From Pseudomonadota bacterium (GTDB lineage: Bacteria > Tectomicrobia > Entotheonellia > Entotheonellales > Entotheonellaceae), in NCBI GenBank assembly GCA_005777235.1, contig SXND01000076.1, forward strand, positions 1-37,460: 37,460 bases of DNA, read 5' to 3'. Every line of letters starts with the position of its first letter. Within the stretch, counting starts at the first letter, position 1. The position numbers and the translations under genes are program-made. The notes beneath the pieces were generated by a model. It did not search any database. It worked only from the letters and a program-made list of their open reading frames with translations, and was not told the DNA's origin. Positions 8,318-16,828 of the stretch are shown here, one piece after another.

Positions 8318-9499
8318 TTAGACCCATCGGGCCAATTCCCCGAGGCGCAGCGCCACCAGGTTGGGATGCATCTGCTGCACGGCCCGGATGAAGGCACGCC
8401 GGGCCTCGGGGAACACACCGGCATGCACCTGCGACAGACCCAGATAATACGCCCAGCGGTAATCACGCATCGGGCCAGTGGGTGGGCGGCGTAACAGCGC
8501 CGCCGCCTCCGCATACTGGCCAACCTCGCAGTACAATTCTCCGAGAAAAAGCGCCATCTCCGCGCCTGGCTGTTCCGGGTCTGGGAGCGTTTGACGCAGG
8601 CGTTGGAAGTACCGTAGGGCCTCACGAAATTTGCCCTGCGCGTAATACACCTCACACAAGCGCTCATCGAGGCCAGGCAGCTCAGGAGCGTGCTGGGCAA
8701 TCTCGGTATAGAGAGTCTGTGCCGTGGCGGCTTGGCCGCTGTACGCCGCATCTTCGGCTTGCAACAGGCGTAGATGCAAAGCCCGTGGCTTGGGCTGTGT
8801 CGCGTATCGGATGCGGGCGTGGAGCCGTCGCATCTGCAGCAGCACCCAGGTGATGCTGTGATCCATGGCATCCATGAGGCGGTCCGCGAGGGGCTCGTTC
8901 TGGTGCGCGGCAGTGCTGGCCAGCACTTGTTGCGCCAGGGTCTGCGCCTGCGGGGCGTGCTGCAGCAGCACACGTTCGGTCTGCAGCAGGATGCGGCCTT
9001 GCATGGTGGCGTTCGCTTGCTGGAGCAGAGAAGGCACCTGACTGCGACCAAGCCACAAAAACGTGCGCACCAGCGCGGGCACCGGCAACGGCGGTTGCAG
9101 AAGGTGCTGCAAGGCCTGCGGCACCTGACCGCTCGACAGCTCGATCAGGGCTTGCAACGCCAGGGCGTGGGTGCTGCTAGGATCGAGGGCCAGGGCACGC
9201 TCGCACCAATGCGCCGCGTGGCTGTAGTCAGCGTGATCCCAATACATGCGCCCGACAAACACCGGCAAGACCGGATGCTGTGGTTGCAGCGCCATGGCCT
9301 GTTCCATCGCCTGCACCGCTTCGGGCAGTCGGCCTAACTCCGCCAGCACCAGCCCATGGTGCAGCCAAGGGCCGACGGCGCGGGGACGGCGCTGCTGGGC
9401 CTCCATCAACGCGGCACTGGCTTCGTCGAAACGCTCCGCGGCGGCGAGGCGTTGTCCACGTCGCAACAGCTGCTCCGCCTGTATACTATGTCCTATCAT
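8318..9499 (-). CDS. Tetratricopeptide-repeat protein, 393 aa
   Basis: This is a cytoplasmic, all-helical protein with no signal peptide. TPR units are visible in the first 130 residues (AERFDEASAALMEAQQRRPR, LGRLPEAVQAMEQAMALQPQ, YSHAAHWCERALALDPSS). More lie in the C-terminal 150 residues (AQTLYTEIAQHAPE, GKFREALRYFQRLRQTLPD, GQYAEAAALLRRPP, GVFPEARRAFIRAVQQMHP). The middle is glutamine- and leucine-rich. TPR scaffolds bind partner proteins, and nothing here identifies the partner. The ATG at 9499 has GAGGAA six bases upstream. It is divergent from the nitroreductase gene. Confidence 0.85.
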   Translation of the reverse strand: MIGHSIQAEQLLRRGQRLAAAERFDEASAALMEAQQRRPRAVGPWLHHGLVLAELGRLPEAVQAMEQAMALQPQHPVLPVFVGRMYWDHADYSHAAHWCERALALDPSSTHALALQALIELSSGQVPQALQHLLQPPLPVPALVRTFLWLGRSQVPSLLQQANATMQGRILLQTERVLLQHAPQAQTLAQQVLASTAAHQNEPLADRLMDAMDHSITWVLLQMRRLHARIRYATQPKPRALHLRLLQAEDAAYSGQAATAQTLYTEIAQHAPELPGLDERLCEVYYAQGKFREALRYFQRLRQTLPDPEQPGAEMALFLGELYCEVGQYAEAAALLRRPPTGPMRDYRWAYYLGLSQVHAGVFPEARRAFIRAVQQMHPNLVALRLGELARWV

Positions 9500-9646
9500 G
9501 TCGTTTCCTCAAGGACTTTCTCACGAGCCCGGCTTTCGTCATGGTGCATGATGTCGGATAATAGGCGCTCCAACGCAACCATGGAGGCGCGGGTTGCGCT
9601 GTGCCCCAGAACATTGTTGACCCCATTTCACAGGAGTGTTGATCCT

Positions 9647-10255
9647 ATGGAAAAGCCCGCAGACCCTACCTACCCCATTGAACCGCTCCTGGCGCAGCGC
9701 TGGAGTCCACGTGCCTTTGCTGACCGTCCAGTGGCACCGGCCCAGTTGTTGAGCCTCCTGGAAGCCGCACGCTGGGCGGCGTCCTGCACCAATCAGCAGC
9801 CCTGGTATTTTCTCATAGCCACCAAGGACACTCCAGACGAATATGCCCGTCTGCTGAGTTGTCTGCGGGAGACGAATCAAGCCTGGGCGTCGCACGCCCC
9901 AGTGCTCATGGTGTCGGTCACGAAGCTCACCTTCGACTCGAACAATCAGCCCAATCGCTATGCCTTCCATGACGTCGGACTCGCCGTCGCCAACCTATGC
10001 ATCCAGGCCACAGCCCTCGGGTTATTCGTCCACCAAATGGCCGGTTTTTATCCCGACAAGGTGCGCGAACTGTACGGCGTGCCCGACGGCTTTGAGCCCG
10101 TGGGGGGCATTGTGCTGGGCTATCCAGGTGACCCAGCGGCCTTGCCGGAGGAGCTGCGCCAGCGCGAACTGGCCCCGCGCACGCGCAAAACCCTCGACAC
10201 GTTTGTGTTTCAGGGTGAATGGGGACAAACGTCCGCCCTGGTACAGCCACGGTAA
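9647..10255 (+). CDS. Nitroreductase family protein
   Basis: This is a 202-residue FMN-dependent nitroreductase-fold protein, which would use NAD(P)H to reduce nitro groups, quinones or similar acceptors. Family signatures are RWSPRAFADRPV at the start, LLEAARWAASCTNQQPWYFLIA (the FMN-phosphate segment) near residues 35-56, and the GGIVLGYPGD segment near the C-terminus. The length is normal. I chose the ATG at 9647, which has AGGAG ten bases upstream. The frame stays open further 5' but the sequence there is not family-like. Two hairpins follow the stop. Confidence 0.88.
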   Translation: MEKPADPTYPIEPLLAQRWSPRAFADRPVAPAQLLSLLEAARWAASCTNQQPWYFLIATKDTPDEYARLLSCLRETNQAWASHAPVLMVSVTKLTFDSNNQPNRYAFHDVGLAVANLCIQATALGLFVHQMAGFYPDKVRELYGVPDGFEPVGGIVLGYPGDPAALPEELRQRELAPRTRKTLDTFVFQGEWGQTSALVQPR

Positions 10256-10262
10256 CGCCTAC

Positions 10263-10324
10263 CCGCCGCGTGCCGTGCCTGCGGCGGACAGACGCTGATC
10301 GCCTGGCACCTGCACAGGCGGTCA
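10263..10324 (+). terminator. Two tandem hairpins after the nitroreductase gene
   Basis: CCGCCGC (10263-10269) pairs with GCGGCGG (10281-10287). CGCCTG (10300-10305) pairs with CAGGCG (10315-10320), extended by TGA/TCA across one mismatch. Both lie within 70 bases of the stop. No T-run follows, so intrinsic termination is uncertain. Confidence 0.35.
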
Positions 10325-10328
10325 GCAT

Positions 10329-10488
10329 GCGTCGAGGTAACCGTTCACCTGGTGTCAGCAAATAACTCATATAAGATCAATGAGTTAGTATGCAGAGCAG
10401 ATACGAGATGCGATGATTTCTATACTTTTCGCAAAATGACAGCTAAGAAATCAAAGAGTTATACCCCCCTGAACGGTTACGCGTCGAG
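10329..10488. mobile_element. IS66-like miniature element (MITE), 144 bp, with 8-bp target duplications
   Basis: The element spans 10337-10480. Its ends are perfect 11-bp inverted repeats, GTAACCGTTCA (10337-10347) and TGAACGGTTAC (10470-10480). The eight bases GCGTCGAG lie directly outside both ends (10329-10336 and 10481-10488) as a perfect target duplication. Ends beginning GTAA plus an 8-bp duplication are the hallmark of the IS66 family. The interior is AT-rich with no gene of its own, so it is non-autonomous and would need a transposase elsewhere. The family name rests on these two features only. Confidence 0.8.
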
Positions 10489-10818
10489 AAGACGTGCCCT
10501 GACAGCCCAGAAAAAGAATGAGTTAGGCTCCAGCGCTGTTGCACACATGTGGAAAACTTGGGGAAAACTACTCCTCAGCGCCATCTTCCAGACAGTCTAG
10601 ACCAACATGCCTGGACTACCTCAAAATCTACATAATGTATAACATTTTGAAAAACATTATGTTGTGTCTTCACAAGCACTCTGCCAAGATACGAAAAATG
10701 TGCCAACTGCTCTTGTACAGTTTTGTCCACAGGTAACCCGAGTCGGCGCCACGACAGTCGACAGCCCCACGTCGCTATACGTCCTCACATGCGCATGATG
10801 GGGCGCGATGCGCTCACG
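10489..10818. other. AT-rich intergenic region with an inverted repeat
   Basis: This stretch upstream of the suf promoter is much richer in A and T than its surroundings. A perfect 9-bp inverted repeat ACATAATGT (10630-10638) / ACATTATGT (10654-10662) encloses 15 bases. Two DnaA-box-like sequences occur (TGTGGAAAA at 10548 and TTGTCCACA at 10723). No coding sequence can be supported. It may hold upstream control sites for sufS or be the scar of an older insertion. Confidence 0.5.
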
Positions 10819-10848
10819 TTGACACGGAGAGCGCATGCCGGGTACAGT
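10819..10848 (+). promoter_or_regulatory. Sigma-70-like promoter for sufSU
   Basis: A perfect -35 TTGACA (10819-10824), an 18-base spacer and -10 TACAGT (10843-10848) would start transcription near 10855. This gives a leader of about 60 bases before the sufS ATG. No Fe-S regulator site is recognised. Confidence 0.5.
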
Positions 10849-10914
10849 ACGATATACGTATCGCAGGCAGGGACGCTGCCTACACCCTCCCCAGGCCATG
10901 TTAAGGATGACCAC

Positions 10915-12168
10915 ATGTCCGCAGTCCCCATCTCTCACGATGCCGCAGCCCTGAATGTCGAGATGCTGCGCCGCGATTTTCCTATTCTCAGCCGCCGGGT
11001 GCATGACCGTCCGCTGGTCTATCTCGACAGTGCCGCGTCGTCCCAAAAACCACGCCAGGTGATCGACGCCATCAGCCGCTATTACGAGTACTCGCACGCC
11101 AACATCCACCGTGGAGTGTACGTCTTGAGCGAAGAAGCCACCATTGCGTACGAACACGCGCATGAGAGCGTGGCGCGCTTTATCCATGCCGACTGGGACG
11201 AAGTCATTTTTACCAAAAATACCACCGAAGCGCTGAATCTCGTCGCCTATGCCTGGGGGTTGCAGCATTTGCACGCTGGGGATGAGGTGGTGTTGACCCA
11301 ACTTGAGCACCACAGCAACATTGTACCCTGGCAGCAAATGGCCCGCCGCACCGGCGCCGTGGTGCACTACATTCGTATTGATGCGCAGGGTAGGCTGGAT
11401 CTCGAACACGCTGACGCCTTGATTGGTCCGCGCACCAAGATGGTATCCGTGGCGCACGTCTCCAACGTGTTGGGTACGATCAACCCCGTCGCCATCCTGG
11501 GGCAGATGGCGCATGCCCAGGGGGCGCTCCTCTGCGTCGATGGGGCGCAGAGCATCCCGCATATGGCGGTGGATGTGCGCGCGCTGGATTGTGATTTCTT
11601 TGCCTTTTCTGGCCATAAAATGCTCGGGCCGACCGGCATTGGTGGGCTGTATGGCAAGCGCCAGGTCTTGGAGCAGATGGAGCCCTTTCTCTACGGGGGT
11701 GACATGATTAGCGAAGTCACCTTTGCGGGAGCCAGTTGGCAGGATCTGCCGTGGAAATTTGAGGCGGGCACACCGCCCATTGCTGAGGGCGTTGGTCTGG
11801 CGGCGGCAGTCGCGTATCTCGAGGCGCTGGGCATGCCCGCCGTCCTGGCGCATGCCCAGCATCTGACGCGCTATGCGCTGGAGCAGATGCACCAGGCCCC
11901 AGATATTGCCGTCTATGGTCCAGAGGCGGAGGCCCGTGGCGGCGTGATTTCTTTTAACATCACGGATCTGCATCCACACGATATCGCCTCGGTACTCGAC
12001 CACTGCGGCGTGGCTATTCGGGCTGGACATCACTGCGCCATGCCTCTCATGCAGGTCCTGGGGGTCAACGGTACCTGTCGGGCCAGTTTCTATGTGTATA
12101 ACACCGTCGGCGAAATTGATGTGCTGATGGAAGCGATTGGCGAAGCGAGGAGGCTGCGACGGCGATGA
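10915..12168 (+). CDS. sufS: Cysteine desulfurase SufS
   Basis: This PLP enzyme takes sulfur from cysteine as a persulfide for Fe-S cluster assembly. The 417-residue product shows the PLP lysine K234 in SGHKMLGPTG, TEALNLVAY and LEHHSNIVPW near the cofactor, and the persulfide cysteine C373 in RAGHHCAMP. This is the short-loop, group II (SufS) type. The ATG at 10915 has AAGGATG five bases upstream. The longer upstream frame has no homology-like sequence. Its stop overlaps the sufU start (ATGA), so the two products are translationally coupled, as in SufS-SufU pairs of Firmicutes and related bacteria. A TTGACA promoter lies at 10819. Confidence 0.95.
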   Translation: MSAVPISHDAAALNVEMLRRDFPILSRRVHDRPLVYLDSAASSQKPRQVIDAISRYYEYSHANIHRGVYVLSEEATIAYEHAHESVARFIHADWDEVIFTKNTTEALNLVAYAWGLQHLHAGDEVVLTQLEHHSNIVPWQQMARRTGAVVHYIRIDAQGRLDLEHADALIGPRTKMVSVAHVSNVLGTINPVAILGQMAHAQGALLCVDGAQSIPHMAVDVRALDCDFFAFSGHKMLGPTGIGGLYGKRQVLEQMEPFLYGGDMISEVTFAGASWQDLPWKFEAGTPPIAEGVGLAAAVAYLEALGMPAVLAHAQHLTRYALEQMHQAPDIAVYGPEAEARGGVISFNITDLHPHDIASVLDHCGVAIRAGHHCAMPLMQVLGVNGTCRASFYVYNTVGEIDVLMEAIGEARRLRRR

Positions 12169-12557
12169 ATATTGATGAGATGTATCAAGACCACATTCTC
12201 GACCACTATGAGAATCCATCGCACCGGGGCACCCTGACCCTCCCCACCTTCGAAATTCGTGACCTCAACCCGCTGTGTGGCGATGAAGTTTGCATCCAAG
12301 TCCGCCTCGACGCCCAGGAGCATCTGGAAGCGATTCGCTTCGAGGGCAAAGGCTGTGTTATCAGCCTGGCTGCGGCCTCTATGTTGATGGAAGTCGTGGA
12401 GGGGAAAACGCTTGCCGAGGTCAAGCAGATGGGGCGCGAGGAGATGCTCGCTTTACTCGGGGTGCCGTTGACCCTCATGCGCGTGAAGTGCGCCATGCTG
12501 CCCTTGCGGGCTCTGGGCAAGGCCATCCAGCGCTATGAAGCGCACCAGGCCAGTTAG
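12165..12557 (+). CDS. sufU: SufU-type Fe-S assembly protein (IscU/NifU-like)
   Basis: This 130-residue protein begins MNIDEMYQDHILDHYENPSH, a typical SufU start. The zinc/sulfur ligands are C38 and D40 (NPLCGD), C64 (GKGCVIS) and C109 (RVKCAML). In SufU these receive persulfide sulfur from SufS. The family usually has GCAIS, and here it is GCVIS, a mild change. The length is slightly short of the usual 140-150. It overlaps sufS by four bases. No sufBCD genes are in the window, so the rest of the machinery must be elsewhere. Confidence 0.93.
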   Translation: MNIDEMYQDHILDHYENPSHRGTLTLPTFEIRDLNPLCGDEVCIQVRLDAQEHLEAIRFEGKGCVISLAAASMLMEVVEGKTLAEVKQMGREEMLALLGVPLTLMRVKCAMLPLRALGKAIQRYEAHQAS

Positions 12558-12635
12558 ACGTTCATGCCCCTGAGAGACGATCATAACGCCCCATCCATCA
12601 TTGCAGTAGACCGGCTGCAAGCCCTCAATGGATCG

Positions 12636-13757
12636 CTAGCGCCAGAGACGCGCCACCAGCAGATTCAGCCCTTGAGCGGCTTTGTAGCACAAGAACCCCA
12701 GGCCCACGAGCAAGACGAGAAACCGACTGGGTGGGGGTACGACGTCGGTGAGCCAGAGATTCGCATAGCCAATCAGCGGTTGGTGCAGCAGGTAAATGCC
12801 ATACGACGCCGCAGCAATGTCCAGAATCCACGTCCTGTTCCCCAGATGCATGGCCAGGGGGCAACGGAGCATGGCGATGAGACTGCCAGCACACCAGGCC
12901 ACCAGATAGATGTGCTCCAGCGGGTGCGGTAGCTGCCGGATCAGACTGCGCTCCAACAGCAGCACGAACAGCAGGCCCACGAGCAGCGTGGGGACGATAC
13001 CCCCGCGCCCCGCCGCCGCCGTGGTGCGGGGCGCGCCATGCAGGAGCCTGGCTCCACGGTTCCAGGCCGAGGCTAGCCACATGCCAATGGCAAATTCCGG
13101 CAGGCGCACCGGGAGGTTAAAGTAGCTGAGATAGTGCACCGTGCTGAGGCGGTCAGGAAACTGAACCGCCAAGGAGGTCAGCCACAACCATCCCGCCCAG
13201 GAGATCAGGCAGACGAGGAGACAGGCACGCCCCGGCCCACAGCGCACAAACAAGCGCCAGAGCCACGGATACACGATATAGAACTGCGCCAGCATGCCAA
13301 GCCACCACAAGGCGGGCACAATGCTAAAAAACGTGCTGATATGCAGCGTATGCACAAAGCCCAGGTGGGTGAGCACTGCCACGGTCACGGCGAGCCAGCT
13401 GTGGTCCTGGGTTGACACGAGGAGCCAGAGGATCGTCCAGAGAAGCAGGGCAAGATAGTAATGCGGCGCAATACGCCCAAAACGCTGGCGGAAAAAGATG
13501 AGACGGCTCAGAAGGGGCCGAGGCTGGGCCTGGCCTAGGTGCGGCAGCGACAGCACAAAACCCGCCATACAATTAAACAGAATCACGCCAATGGCGCCCA
13601 GCAATGGTATCCGTTCCAGCACCGGACGCCAGAGACTGTCGTCAGCCCTCAGGGGAATGTCAGTCCACAGGTGAAACACAAAAATCCCGGCGGTGGCCAT
13701 CACCCGCAGGAGTTCAAGTTGTGGAAGGCGTGCTGTGGGTGGGTGTTGCGCTGCCAT
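12636..13757 (-). CDS. Acyltransferase 3 family membrane protein
   Basis: This is a 373-residue integral membrane protein with about ten hydrophobic segments. The acyltransferase-3 signatures are visible: PQLELLRVMATAGIFVFHLW at the start, where the histidine in the first membrane segment is the proposed catalytic residue, the R-containing loop FFRQRFGRIAPHYYLALLLW, LWWLGMLAQFYIVYPWLW, and YGIYLLHQPLI near the end. Such proteins transfer acetyl or other acyl groups to exported glycans, lipids or antibiotics. I start at the ATG at 13757 (MAAQHPPTARLP), because the 31 codons upstream are not family-like. It is convergent with sufU. Confidence 0.85.
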   Translation of the reverse strand: MAAQHPPTARLPQLELLRVMATAGIFVFHLWTDIPLRADDSLWRPVLERIPLLGAIGVILFNCMAGFVLSLPHLGQAQPRPLLSRLIFFRQRFGRIAPHYYLALLLWTILWLLVSTQDHSWLAVTVAVLTHLGFVHTLHISTFFSIVPALWWLGMLAQFYIVYPWLWRLFVRCGPGRACLLVCLISWAGWLWLTSLAVQFPDRLSTVHYLSYFNLPVRLPEFAIGMWLASAWNRGARLLHGAPRTTAAAGRGGIVPTLLVGLLFVLLLERSLIRQLPHPLEHIYLVAWCAGSLIAMLRCPLAMHLGNRTWILDIAAASYGIYLLHQPLIGYANLWLTDVVPPPSRFLVLLVGLGFLCYKAAQGLNLLVARLWR

Positions 13758-14348
13758 GTTCTGCCACAGTGGAGATAGCGGTTGCTGCTGGCGTGTGCAC
13801 CAGCGTTCTCGTGCCCCACTACTATACACGACCTCATGGCCCCGCTCCACAGAAAGCCGGGCAAGGGGGCTGTCGCCTTCAGGCGACAGGAGAATGGCCC
13901 GTTGGGCGTCCTTCGCCCACCAGGGTGTTCTGCCTTGCTCAAGGTGTTTTTCTTCCGCGGTACAGTGTTGCGAACCCGGCAGAGATGCTATAGTTTCGCG
14001 GCGTGTCCCGGTGCAAGCCTACGGAGCCGTCAGGATGCCTCTCAGGCTGGCGTGGCCTCCCTCTCTGGGAGCCAGCGCCCAACCGCCAGACCGTATGTAT
14101 ACAGCGGTAGAGCGCGCCGTAAGGCTCCCAGCCTGCCATCTGCGGATGGGCTGTCTGCTGTCTACGGGCTGCCCACAGGCCATGCCGCAGGGTCGTTCAC
14201 CCAGCCCGCCGCCAATCGGCTCTGTGCAGACAGCACAGTCAAGGTCTGCATAGATGGCTCATCAGGCTCCGCTGCGCACCGCCTGATGAACGCCCGAGGT
14301 GACGAGGGCGTCCACTCCATGTGGCACGCCAGAGAAAGGTGAGACTTG
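13758..14348. other. Non-coding region between the acyltransferase and hsdR, with hairpins
   Basis: This gap of about 590 bases has no supportable gene. It holds a strong hairpin, CTGTCGCCT (13870-13878) / AGGCGACAG (13881-13889). Two adjacent hairpins sit just before hsdR: TCATCAGGC (14259-14267) with GCCTGATGA (14281-14289), and ACGCCC (14290-14295) with GGGCGT (14306-14311). The latter pair lies where the hsdR leader would be and could act as an attenuator or mark an old insertion junction. Confidence 0.5.
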
Positions 14349-16828
14349 ATGCCCGAGACCCCCGAACAGAAAGCCCGCCACGAGATTGATGCGAAGCTGA
14401 TTGCGTCGGGTTGGCTCGTGCAAGATCGGGCCGACCTCGACCTCACCGCAGGTCGCGGCATCGCCGTCCGGGAGTTTCCGATGAAATCAGGATTCGGCTT
14501 CGCGGATTACCTGCTTTATGTCGACCGCAAGGCGCTGGGTGCCGTCGAAGCGAAGGCCCAAGGCACCCTCACGGGCGTGGAAGCCCAGTCCGCGAAATAC
14601 GCCGCCGGCCTCCCGGACGACCTGCCCGCATATCGACGCCCATTGCCTTTCCTCTTCGAGTCGAACGGCTCCGCAACGTTATTTACCAACGGCCTCGACC
14701 CCAAACCGCGCAGCCGAAAGGTGTTCAGCTTTCCGAGGCCATTGACCTTCGCTGAGTCTCTGTCCCAGCTACATCAACTTCGCGCCCGGCTGACGCATTT
14801 GCCTCCGCTCGACGAGACCGGCCTGTGGAAAGTGCAGGCTCAGGCCATCACAAACTTGGAAGCCTCTTTCGCCAAAGCCGATCCCCGTGCCCTCATCCAG
14901 ATGGCAACCGGCTCCGGCAAAACCTACACCGCCGTCAGTGCCGCCTACCGCCTGCTCAAGTTCGGCGGGGCCAAGCGTATCCTGTTCCGAGACTCTTAAC
15001 TTGAGATATTTTGAAGAAAGAAAACCTATGCGAAATCAAGCAGTTATTTTGCCTGGAAAGCTCGCGAATCTATCTTGAGTTAAATGTCTCCCTGTTCCTT
15101 GTAGACCGTGGCAATCTTGGCAAGCAGGCCGAGGATGAATTTGCCAACTACACCCCGCCAGACGACACGCGAAAGTTTCCCACGCTCTATACCGTCCAAT
15201 GGCTCAAGAGCAACTCCATCAACCCCGCACGAAGGTTGTCATCACCACCATTCAGCGCCTTTACTCGATGCTGAAAGGCGAGGCCGAATTCGATGCGGAG
15301 AATGAGGAGGGCTCCGGCTTCGATTCCGCCAAGCCGTGGAAAGGCGAGCCGCCCGACGTGGTTTACAATGCCGGCATCCCGCCCGAGTTCTTCGACTTCG
15401 TCATCGTGGATGAGTGCCACCGCTCCATCTACGAGCTGTGGGCGCAGGTGATTCTTTACTTCGATGCCGTCCTCGTCGGCCTCACCGCCACGCCCGCCGG
15501 GAAGACCATCGGCTTCTTTAATCAAAACCTCGTCATGCAATACGGCCACGACGAGGCCGTCACCGACGGCGTCAACGTGGACTTCGACGTGTACCGCATC
15601 CGCACCCGCATCACCGAGAGCGGCTCTACCATTGTCGCGGACCCGACCGGCGTTTATGTGGACAAGCGCCACAAGCTCACCCGCGCCGAGCGCCTGGAGA
15701 AACTCAGCCAGGATCTCACCTACACCGCCAACGAACTCGACCGCGATGTTCAAGGTCGTCAGCCCAAGCGCCAAAGCCAAGGAGCGCTTCATCATCATCG
15801 ATGCTGTGGGCGTCTGCGAGCAGGACAAGACCGACTCCCACACGCTCAACCGCAAGCCCTCCGCCACGTTGCCCGAGTTGCTCGAATACGTCGCCCAGGG
15901 CGGCACCGATTCCGACGCCCTCACGACGTTGGCCGGTCGCCTCGCCCGCCTGCAACGCGAGTTCGCCCCCGCCCAGCTCACCGAGTTGCGGGAACTCGCC
16001 GGAGGCAAATCCTTCCCCGACCTCGCGGGCGACCTCATGCGCGCCGTGGACCCCGACGCGCAAATTGCCGCCGCAAAGCAGCTCCCCGGTGTCACCGGCG
16101 AGCCGACGCCCGAGCACATCCAGACCGCCACCGAGCAACTCGCGCAACAGGCAGTCACGCCGTTCCTCAAAGCCGCCTTCCGCCGCCGCATCCTCGAAAT
16201 CCGTGCCCAGAACGAACAGACCATTGACCGCCACTCCATTGACGACGTGCTCTATGCCGGGTTCGACGCCGCCGCCGTGGACAAGGCGCAGGCCAAGGTG
16301 AAGGACTTCCGCGCCTGGATTGCGGCGAACAAAGACCAGCTCACCGCCCTGCAAATCCTCTACTCCGGCACCAAGCCGCTGAAACTCTCCCTCAAAGACC
16401 TCCGCCAGTTGAAAGACGCCCTCTCCATCCCGCCGCTCGCCGCCTCGCCCACCCAGCTCTGGCGCGCCTTCCAAGCCGTGGAGAGCGAGAAGGTGAAGGG
16501 TCTCGGCGGCTCGCAGCTCGCCGACCTCGTCACCCTCGTGCGCCACGCGCTCATTCCCGATTTCACCCTCGTGCCCTACGCGGAGGAAGTGCGGGCGCGT
16601 TACGACGCCTGGCTCGCCGAACGCGACGCCGCCCAGTCCTTCACGCCCGAGCAACGCGAATGGCTCGACCGCATGGCCGAACACATCGCCACCAGCCTCG
16701 CCATCGAGACGGACGACTTCCAGGACGGCTGGTTCGGCCAGCACGGCAGCCTCGGCAAAGCGCACGCCCTCTTCGGCGACAAACTCAAGCCGCTGCTCGC
16801 GGAACTGAATGAAAGGTTGGCGGCATGA
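14349..16828 (+). pseudogene. hsdR: Type I restriction enzyme R subunit, disrupted
   Basis: HsdR is the endonuclease and DNA translocase of type I systems. The N-terminus (MPETPEQKARHEIDAKLIAS) includes the nuclease-like motif DYLLYVDRKALGAVEAK. Helicase motif I is IQMATGSGKT and motif II is VDECH, followed by GLTATP. The gene is broken three times. A 102-bp element sits at 14989-15090. A frameshift near 15230 joins SNSINPAR to KVVITTIQRLYSM. Near 15750 the text jumps from TYTANELDRD to FKVVSPSAKAKERFIIIDAV in another frame, leaving out roughly 130 residues that in relatives hold helicase motifs IV-VI. The C-terminal part then reads to 16828. The product cannot translocate or cut DNA. The start is ATG 14349 with AAAGG upstream. 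Confidence 0.92.
14981..15098. mobile_element. MITE of 102 bp inserted in hsdR, with 8-bp target duplication
   Basis: The element spans 14989-15090. The duplicated target CCTGTTCC lies at 14981-14988 and 15091-15098. The ends are imperfect inverted repeats of about 20 bp: GAGACTCTTAACTTGAGATA on the left, and GAGACATTTAACTCAAGATA read inward on the other strand from the right (four mismatches). It is AT-rich in a GC-rich gene and codes for nothing. Removing the element and one target copy restores the frame exactly, giving KRILFLVDRGNLGKQAEDEF, the expected HsdR sequence. The transposase family is not identified. Confidence 0.92.

Noticed and set aside
10352..10600. 82-codon ORF upstream of sufS
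   Set aside because: It has a GTG start without a ribosome-binding site, and it begins inside the MITE and runs across its end, so it is not an ancestral gene.
10540..10740. AT-rich tract with two DnaA-box-like sites (TGTGGAAAA, TTGTCCACA): possible replication origin
   Set aside because: Only two near-matches, no ordered box array, and no dnaA, dnaN, gyrB or parAB nearby. AT-richness is better explained by inserted elements.
10657..12219. 520-codon open frame antisense to sufS
   Set aside because: It is a shadow of a strongly recognised gene and its histidine-rich product is not protein-like.
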